Origin: Nitrosomonas sp.
Lineage (GTDB): Bacteria; Pseudomonadota; Gammaproteobacteria; Burkholderiales; Nitrosomonadaceae
NCBI GenBank assembly: GCA_031316255.1
Contig: JALDQW010000001.1
Span: forward strand, 620,001 to 684,000
Direction: 5' to 3'
Length of the DNA stretch: 64,000 bases
The notes beneath the pieces were generated by a model that worked only from the letters and a program-made list of their open reading frames with translations, did not search any database and was not told where the DNA came from. A program made the translations under genes and the position numbers. This document shows, in pieces, positions 58,533 through 64,000 of the stretch (the first letter of the stretch is position 1; the number at the start of each line of letters is the position of its first letter).

Positions 58533-58561
58533 TTGACCTTTTTTCGCTGAAAGGGTATAGT
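58533..58561 (+). promoter_or_regulatory. Sigma-70 promoter for the tRNA-Pro/Arg genes
   Basis: TTGACC at 58533-58538, a 17-bp spacer, and TATAGT at 58556-58561, only 11 bp upstream of tRNA-Pro. Confidence 0.82.
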
Positions 58562-58572
58562 GTCGGCTTTTC

Positions 58573-58649
58573 CGGGGTGTAGCGTAGCCTGGTAGCGCGC
58601 CTGGTTTGGGACCAGGATGTCGGGAGTTCAAATCTCTCCACCCCGACCA
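58573..58649 (+). tRNA. tRNA-Pro(TGG)
   Basis: 77 bases. Acceptor CGGGGTG pairs with CACCCCG, CCA is encoded, anticodon loop TTTGGGA gives TGG, T-arm GAGTTCAAATCTC is normal. It is followed by tRNA-Arg. Confidence 0.97.
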
Positions 58650-58685
58650 ATTTCAGCCCTAGATATACGGGGCATGTCCGATAAG

Positions 58686-58762
58686 GTGCCCGTAGCTCAA
58701 TTGGATAGAGCACCAGCCTTCTAAGCTGGGGGTTACAGGTTCGATCCCTGTCGGGCACGCCA
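58686..58762 (+). tRNA. tRNA-Arg(TCT)
   Basis: 77 bases. Acceptor GTGCCCG pairs with CGGGCAC, CCA is encoded, and the loop CTTCTAA gives anticodon TCT, reading AGA/AGG. T-arm CAGGTTCGATCCCTG is intact. Confidence 0.97.
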
Positions 58763-58807
58763 CTGTTATTTCTATCGAATAGTTGGTACTTTAATAGATA
58801 CACCGAC

Positions 58808-58846
58808 CCAATCGATTTGGGCAAAAAAAAGCATCGACGCTTTTTT
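58808..58846 (+). terminator. Tandem hairpins between tRNA-Arg and tRNA-His
   Basis: CCCAA at 58808 pairs with TTGGG at 58818-58822. AAAAAAGC at 58825-58832 pairs with GCTTTTTT at 58839-58846, followed by more T. The second resembles an intrinsic terminator for the Pro/Arg transcript, but tRNA-His starts 11 bp later on the same strand, so it may also be a processing signal. Confidence 0.6.
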
Positions 58847-58856
58847 CTTGATTAAT

Positions 58857-58933
58857 GGTGGCTGTAGCTCAGTTGGTAGAGTCCCGGATTGTGATTCCGG
58901 TTGTCGTGGGTTCGAGCCCCATCAGCCACCCCA
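58857..58933 (+). tRNA. tRNA-His(GTG)
   Basis: Acceptor GTGGCTG pairs with CAGCCAC. An extra G at 58857 (the G-1 of histidine tRNAs) faces C73, then CCA. Anticodon loop TTGTGAT gives GTG. Confidence 0.96.
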
Positions 58934-59085
58934 TTCAACTTCTCCCTCCACCTATCCCTCACCCCTCATTCAGCCTTAAAATTTTTCAGCTTTCCTGCTA
59001 TCCTTACATCAGAACGACCATGCGCTACAATAGTCTCTGGAAAATAACGAATATCAACAATTACATGCTTTACTAGGAACACATC

Positions 59086-61941
59086 ATGACCCACAATCTG
59101 TTTAACAGCCTGCAAGATCTGACGATTTCCGAAGGCAAAAGCGCCAAATACTATTCCCTGCCTGCACTGGAAAAAATTGGTCTTGGCAAAATTTCACGCT
59201 TACCGGTCTGCATCCGGATTATTCTTGAATCCGTGCTGCGCAATTGTGATGGCAAAAAAATTACTGAAGCGCATGTCCGGCAGCTGGCTGACTGGCAACC
59301 TGATGCCGCCAGGACGCACGAAATTCCATTTGTTGTTTCGCGTATTGTACTGCAGGACTTTACCGGCGTTCCTTTACTGGTTGATCTGGCGGCAATGCGC
59401 AGTGCGGCCAAAAAACTGGGCAAAGATCCGGAATTGATCGAACCGCTTGTTCCCGTAGATCTGGTCGTCGATCATTCCATTCAGGTTGACCATTATGGCA
59501 ACAAAGATGCACTCAAGCTTAATATGGAAATTGAATTTGAACGGAATCATGAGCGCTACCAGTTTATCAAGTGGGGCATGCAGGCGTTCGATACATTCAA
59601 GGTTATTCCACCGGGCATAGGCATCGTCCATCAGGTCAATCTGGAATATCTGGCGCACGGTGTACACGAAAAAAACGGCGTTGTATATCCTGATACCCTC
59701 GTAGGCACCGACTCGCATACCACCATGATCAACGGTATCGGCGTTGTCGGCTGGGGCGTCGGTGGCATAGAAGCCGAAGCAGGCATGCTTGGACAACCGG
59801 TTTATTTCCTGACACCGGATGTCGTCGGGGTTAATTTGACCGGGCAACTATGCGAGGGCGTCACCGCCACCGATCTGGTGCTCACAATCACCGAAATGCT
59901 GCGCCGCGAAAAGGTTGTCGGCAAATTTGTTGAATTTTTCGGCGAGGGCACCGCCTCGCTGACACTGCCCGACCGCGCCACCATTGCCAATATGGCCCCG
60001 GAATATGGCGCAACCATGGGCTTTTTCCCCGTCGATGACGCGACAATCGAATATTTTAAAGGAACGGGGCGCAGCGATGAAGAAATTACTGCATTCCAGC
60101 GTTATTTTCAGGCGCAGGAAATGTACGGCATTCCACGCTCCGGCGACATTGACTACAGCCGTGTTCTGCAACTTGACTTGAATACTGTGTCGCCTTCGCT
60201 GGCCGGCCCCAAAAGGCCACAGGACCGTATCGATCTGGCCCAGCTCAAAACCAGATTCAACGAACTGCTCAGCAAGCCGGTGGCCGATGGCGGTTTTGGC
60301 AAGCAAGCCGGCGATCTGAATCACCGTTACCCCATCCGCCCATTGGAATCGGATGCACAAGTATGCACACAGCTCGACACAACCATTCCGGATGAAAGTT
60401 GTCTGGAAAACAACTCCGACCGTCATGTCACTGAAATGGTCAGCAACCATCCGACACCGGATACCGTTGACATTCCGGCCAATAAATTTGACAGGGCTGT
60501 CGATCTTGGTCATGGCGATGTCCTGGTTGCGGCCATCACTTCATGCACTAATACATCAAACCCGAGCGTGTTGATTGCAGCAGGTCTATTGGCCAAGAAA
60601 GCTGTCGAAAAAGGACTGCTGGTAAAACGCCATATCAAAACATCGCTGGCGCCCGGTTCCAGAGTAGTGACAAACTATCTTACGGCAACAGGCCTGCTGC
60701 CTTATCTGGAAAAACTCGGTTTCAGTATCGCCGGTTATGGCTGCACCACCTGCATAGGCAATACAGGTCCGCTGGCCGAGCCCATTGAAGAAGCAATCGT
60801 CAAGAACGATCTGGTCTGCTCCGCCGTGCTTTCAGGCAACCGTAATTTTGAAGCGCGTATTCATACCAATATCCGCGCAAATTTCCTGGCTTCCCCGCCT
60901 TTGGTTGTTGCTTATGCCATCGCCGGTACAATGTTGAAAGATCTCGCACACGAACCACTGGGAACAGATGCGCAAAACAATCCAGTCTGGCTGAAGGATA
61001 TCTGGCCAAGCAGCGCGGAAATACAGGCGCTGATGAAGTTCGCAACCCGCGCCGATACATTCCGCGAACTTTACAGCGATTTGACCAAGGATCACCCGCT
61101 GTGGAACACGATATCCTCAACCACCGGAGAAACCTACAACTGGCCATCTTCGACCTATATCGCAGAACCCCCGTTTTTTGATCATTTTTCTCTACAACCG
61201 ATTGATACAGGCAGCATGAGCGATATCAAAGGCGCCTGTGCACTGGGCATATTTGGCGATTCAGTTACGACTGACCATATCAGCCCGGCCGGCGCAATCA
61301 AGGCCGATTCTCCAGCCGGCGAATATTTACAGGCAAATCAGGTATCACGAGCGGAATTTAACAGTTATGGTTCGCGCCGTGGCAACCATGAAGTCATGAT
61401 GCGCGGCACTTTCGCCAATGTACGTATCCGCAATCTTATGGTACCCGGAAGCGAAGGCGGCGTTACACTATATCAATCGGAAAGCCTGCCTGCAGAAGAA
61501 ATGAGCATTTATGATGCTGCAATGAAGTATCAATCAAACGGCAAACCCACTGTTGTATTCGGCGGCAAAGAATACGGCACCGGTTCAAGCCGGGACTGGG
61601 CGGCGAAAGGCACGCAATTACTCGGCGTCAAGGCCGTGATTGCAGCCAGTTATGAACGCATCCACCGCAGCAATCTGATTGGCATGGGCGTACTGCCGCT
61701 GCAATTCAAAAATAACGAAGATACACAATCACTTGGCATCACAGGTGTCGAAAAATTTGACATACTCGGCCTGGACAATTTGCAACCACAGCAGGATATC
61801 ACACTTGTCATTCATCGACAGGATGGTACGAAAAAAGAAACCCAGGTGTTATGCCGTATCGATACCGCAATTGAAGTTGACTACTACCGGCATGGTGGAA
61901 TACTCCCTTATGTGCTCAGGGAGCTGCTCAATAAGCGTTGA
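59086..61941 (+). CDS. acnA: Aconitate hydratase A
   Basis: A 951-aa TCA-cycle aconitase with a 4Fe-4S cluster. Cluster ligands are Cys487 in SCTNTSNPS, and Cys553 and Cys556 in [12 protein letters not shown]. Other landmarks: [37 protein letters not shown] and the swivel-domain [13 protein letters not shown]. It is about 60 residues longer than E. coli AcnA (891). The extra sequence, at about 405-465, carries [17 protein letters not shown] and [10 protein letters not shown]. AcnA can double as an mRNA-binding protein when its cluster is lost. A ribosome site AGGAACACATC precedes the ATG. Confidence 0.96.
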   Translation: MTHNLFNSLQDLTISEGKSAKYYSLPALEKIGLGKISRLPVCIRIILESVLRNCDGKKITEAHVRQLADWQPDAARTHEIPFVVSRIVLQDFTGVPLLVDLAAMRSAAKKLGKDPELIEPLVPVDLVVDHSIQVDHYGNKDALKLNMEIEFERNHERYQFIKWGMQAFDTFKVIPPGIGIVHQVNLEYLAHGVHEKNGVVYPDTLVGTDSHTTMINGIGVVGWGVGGIEAEAGMLGQPVYFLTPDVVGVNLTGQLCEGVTATDLVLTITEMLRREKVVGKFVEFFGEGTASLTLPDRATIANMAPEYGATMGFFPVDDATIEYFKGTGRSDEEITAFQRYFQAQEMYGIPRSGDIDYSRVLQLDLNTVSPSLAGPKRPQDRIDLAQLKTRFNELLSKPVADGGFGKQAGDLNHRYPIRPLESDAQVCTQLDTTIPDESCLENNSDRHVTEMVSNHPTPDTVDIPANKFDRAVDLGHGDVLVAAITSCTNTSNPSVLIAAGLLAKKAVEKGLLVKRHIKTSLAPGSRVVTNYLTATGLLPYLEKLGFSIAGYGCTTCIGNTGPLAEPIEEAIVKNDLVCSAVLSGNRNFEARIHTNIRANFLASPPLVVAYAIAGTMLKDLAHEPLGTDAQNNPVWLKDIWPSSAEIQALMKFATRADTFRELYSDLTKDHPLWNTISSTTGETYNWPSSTYIAEPPFFDHFSLQPIDTGSMSDIKGACALGIFGDSVTTDHISPAGAIKADSPAGEYLQANQVSRAEFNSYGSRRGNHEVMMRGTFANVRIRNLMVPGSEGGVTLYQSESLPAEEMSIYDAAMKYQSNGKPTVVFGGKEYGTGSSRDWAAKGTQLLGVKAVIAASYERIHRSNLIGMGVLPLQFKNNEDTQSLGITGVEKFDILGLDNLQPQQDITLVIHRQDGTKKETQVLCRIDTAIEVDYYRHGGILPYVLRELLNKR

Positions 61942-62001
61942 TACATCGGCTGGACCAAACACCGTATACGCAAACAAAATTGCACAAGCGGTGGCAACAA
62001 A

Positions 62002-62035
62002 AAAACCCCATATAACCTAGTTACTATGGGGTTTT
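62002..62035. terminator. Bidirectional terminator between acnA and the PEP-CTERM gene
   Basis: AAAACCCCATA at 62002-62012 pairs perfectly over 11 bp with TATGGGGTTTT at 62025-62035. A-rich DNA lies on its left, so the minus strand has a T run after the stem. It serves the convergent acnA and PEP-CTERM genes. Confidence 0.85.
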
Positions 62036-62111
62036 CAATTTTAAGCCAAGCTGACTAACAGTTGTATTTTTATTGTAGTTTAAAGTCAACTGTTGTCTTT
62101 AGTTGATCAGC

Positions 62112-62690
62112 TTAGGCCTTTCTCAGACGGCGGCTTCCGACAAATCCCAACATTCCGAGTCCGATTAACGCAAGAATTGATGGCTCAGGAACAGCATTAG
62201 ATGAAGACCATGTAAATGTTCCTTGGCCTAAAGAATTTGCTGTAAATGTCCAAGTTCCTTTTGTATCTTCAAAACTCGGATGATGTAATATACCCATACC
62301 AGACAGATTAACCTGAGTTGCAGTTTGAACGTCTACATATAACGTATTCAAATCAAAGCTAAAGTCTCCAGTCGTACCCGTAGTTGTCGTCCAAAGTGGA
62401 GCAACTGGTGTATTTGGCGGATTAAAGTAAAAATCGTTATGATTAACCGTATCGCCAAATGACAGTCCTTCCGCACTAAAATCGCCTGATGTTGTGCTGA
62501 CAATGGCATTGCCAATATCAAATCCGTCCGCATTTAAAAGATTTCCCCCGCTTGGGGCGCCTAAACTATCAACAGGGGTATAGTTACCACTTAACCCAAT
62601 TCCGCCTGAAATTAACGCAGCATTCGCTACACTCGCCATTGATAGACCAACAATTGCTGCTACCGTTGCTTTTAAAACTGTATTTTTCAT
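62112..62690 (-). CDS. PEP-CTERM sorting domain protein
   Basis: A 192-aa exported protein. An N-terminal signal peptide (KNTVLKATVAAIVGLSMASV then ANA) precedes a serine/threonine/glycine-rich domain without a recognised fold. The C-terminal VPEPSILALIGLGMLGFVGS and basic RRLRKA tail form the PEP-CTERM sorting signal, cut by exosortase A in bacteria that make exopolysaccharide. The gene stands alone, with a terminator after it. No exosortase gene occurs in the window. Confidence 0.93.
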   Translation of the reverse strand: MKNTVLKATVAAIVGLSMASVANAALISGGIGLSGNYTPVDSLGAPSGGNLLNADGFDIGNAIVSTTSGDFSAEGLSFGDTVNHNDFYFNPPNTPVAPLWTTTTGTTGDFSFDLNTLYVDVQTATQVNLSGMGILHHPSFEDTKGTWTFTANSLGQGTFTWSSSNAVPEPSILALIGLGMLGFVGSRRLRKA

Positions 62691-63048
62691 TATAAAGCAC
62701 TCCTTAACAATCCAAAATTTAATGAATCAAGATTTAAAAACAACCTAAATCCTAATTCCAGTACCAATTTAATCCGAAATTGAAAATCAGCAACTTCAAT
62801 TTCTTCAAAACCTCACTTTAATATAAGCAATTCTCGTGCCATATTTACTAATACCTGTTAACACATTGATATATTGGATATTATGCCAGCACACTTTAAA
62901 ATAAGATATAAATTTTTTATAGAGTGTAAAATTTTTCGACATATTTGCTTTCTTTGAATAATTGCTTTATGTCCAAAACCGCATTTTAATACAATACGCG
63001 ACTGAATGCATTAATCATTATTTTCCCGGATAACACGGAAAACATCGT
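62691..63048. other. Intergenic DNA between the PEP-CTERM and CarS-like genes
   Basis: AT-rich, with no gene seen. Divergent promoters must lie here, but no strong sigma-70 pair stands out. The long leader is common for PEP-CTERM genes. Confidence 0.4.
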
Positions 63049-63483
63049 ATGGATGAATCACTCCCGCACCTTCTCGCACTGGTTATCACAGCAAACGGCG
63101 CACCGATAGCACTCCGGTATCTGGCCGGTCATAAAATGGCTTATCCGGTAGATTTTCACATTTATTTTATTGATCAAAAACGGCTTTTCGGAAACACCAA
63201 GACCTGGCGCGGGCTGATGGCTTCATTGTTGCTAACCTGTCCGGCAGCGGTGTTGCTCGATTACGATTTAAAAACCGGTTTTTTAATTGCAGCCGGGGCC
63301 ATGAGTGGCGATCTGCTGTCAAGCTTTATTAAGCGGCGGCTGAATATGCGGCCAAGCTCAATGGCGCCGCTTCTGGATCAAGTCCCGGAATCGTTAATTC
63401 CGGCTTTACTTGTGATGCATAGTTTTCATTTAACGGCACATACCATCATTTATCTGGTCATTCTATTTTTTGTGCTTGAATAA
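63049..63483 (+). CDS. CDP-archaeol synthase-like (CarS/DUF46) membrane protein
   Basis: A 144-aa protein with four membrane segments and the family blocks NGAPIALRYLAG, LFGNTKTWRGLMASLLLTC, GAMSGDLLSSFIKRRL and SSMAPLLDQVPESLIPAL. Archaeal relatives attach CTP to archaeol phosphate. Bacterial relatives probably act on another lipid phosphate. The catalytic GD and K residues of the family are kept. It is upstream of the HxlR-type gene but with a 240-bp gap. Confidence 0.85.
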   Translation: MDESLPHLLALVITANGAPIALRYLAGHKMAYPVDFHIYFIDQKRLFGNTKTWRGLMASLLLTCPAAVLLDYDLKTGFLIAAGAMSGDLLSSFIKRRLNMRPSSMAPLLDQVPESLIPALLVMHSFHLTAHTIIYLVILFFVLE

Positions 63484-63688
63484 TACCTGCTCTCCGTATT
63501 GTTCTATGAATTGGGAATACGTAAAAAACCTTATTAGAAATACACAGCATCTCTCTCAATAGCCTGCGGTACCGTTTTGGCGATAACCGAATCCACCGGA
63601 TATGATTGAATTCTTTATGCTGAAAATGTTTACTACGAGTATATCCTGCTTTAAAAAATTGACTGACACAGCACCCGTTGCTTTTGAT

Positions 63689-63718
63689 TTGCAAGCCGAA
63701 AAATAAATACGCTATACT
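63689..63718 (+). promoter_or_regulatory. Promoter for the HxlR-type regulator
   Basis: TTGCAA at 63689-63694, an 18-bp spacer, and TATACT at 63713-63718, six bases before the ATG at 63725. Initiation would give a very short or leaderless transcript. Confidence 0.65.
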
Positions 63719-63724
63719 AATACT

Positions 63725-64000
63725 ATGAAAGATTCTGGAAAAATGATACAGATTGACCGCATGCGGTCGCCTTGTCCGATTGCCAATGCACTGGAAATTG
63801 TGGGCGACAAATGGACATTACTGATCTTGCGCGACGCATTTTCAGGAAAAAATATTTACAGTGAATTTCAGGCTTCACCCGAGGGTATCCCGACCAATAT
63901 ACTGGCGGATCGGTTAAAGCGACTGGTTTCATTCGATATCCTGAAAAAAACACCCTACCAGCAACACCCGGTGCGCTTTTCCTACCATCTGACAGAGAAA
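63725..64000 (+). CDS. HxlR-family transcriptional regulator, 3'-truncated by the window edge
   Basis: The first 92 residues are present. They include the HxlR-type cysteine near the start (SPCPIANALEIVGDKWTLLI), LRDAFSGKNIYSEFQAS and the winged-helix recognition region GIPTNILADRLKRLVSFDIL. The redox- or ligand-sensing family usually controls a neighbouring gene, here possibly one beyond the window. The ATG at 63725 is chosen because a promoter ends 6 bp upstream and the cysteine is then at residue 17. Confidence 0.92.
   Translation, partial: MKDSGKMIQIDRMRSPCPIANALEIVGDKWTLLILRDAFSGKNIYSEFQASPEGIPTNILADRLKRLVSFDILKKTPYQQHPVRFSYHLTEK

Noticed and set aside
1..64000. CRISPR arrays, cas genes and prophage structural genes were sought.
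   Set aside because: No regular repeat-spacer pattern, cas motif or phage tail, capsid or terminase gene was seen.

Overview
The window is a piece of a betaproteobacterial chromosome, most likely an ammonia oxidiser of the Nitrosomonadaceae (Nitrosomonas-like). That placement is inference. It rests on the moderate GC content, the protein character of the housekeeping genes, a PEP-CTERM protein, the type IV pilus gene order and copper-efflux genes. No ammonia-oxidation gene lies here.

Layout. 1-8315: the 3' part of pyrD, then a type IV pilus chemosensory pair (pilJ and a 1717-aa chpA/pilL kinase). 8322-11642: mutL, rpiA and phoU, followed by a decayed IS3-type transposase. 12264-18686: a minus-strand minor-pilin operon (fimT, pilV, pilW, pilX, pilY1, pilE). 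18750-22400: a nest of mobile DNA. It holds an intact IS256-family element with 24-bp inverted ends and an 8-bp target duplication, a decayed IS5-type transposase and a 1313-bp IS5-family element. 22712-33469: housekeeping genes (twin-membrane small protein, HI0933-like flavoprotein, ppk2, YchJ-like, a dinB relic, pnp-rpsO, a dynamin-like GTPase, a DUF502 membrane protein, a low-molecular-weight phosphatase, lysC).

33544-47338 looks like an accessory block. It starts at a tRNA-Ser gene with an integrase relic behind it. It carries cusCBA copper/silver efflux, a CzcI-like protein, a DUF2490 barrel protein, an endonuclease-V-like protein, lipocalin and a copper P-type ATPase. It ends with a second identical copy of the 1313-bp IS, inserted in the target-site repeat of a 102-bp MITE-like element.

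47708-55405 is a tightly coupled minus-strand operon. In transcription order it encodes a cysteine desulfurase, a sugar/choline-type nucleotidyltransferase, a HIT protein, a fatty acid desaturase, a phosphoglycerate mutase, a deoxyinosine glycosylase and two membrane-associated GTPases. Four gene pairs overlap by 4 bp. The GTPase pair is the best candidate for an uncharacterised system. 55522-64000: a broken HI0074-like gene, an AlkA-type glycosylase, trxA, rho, tRNA-Pro/Arg/His, acnA, a PEP-CTERM protein, a CDP-archaeol-synthase-like protein and the start of an HxlR regulator.

All calls come from reading sequence and recalled family motifs. No database search was run.
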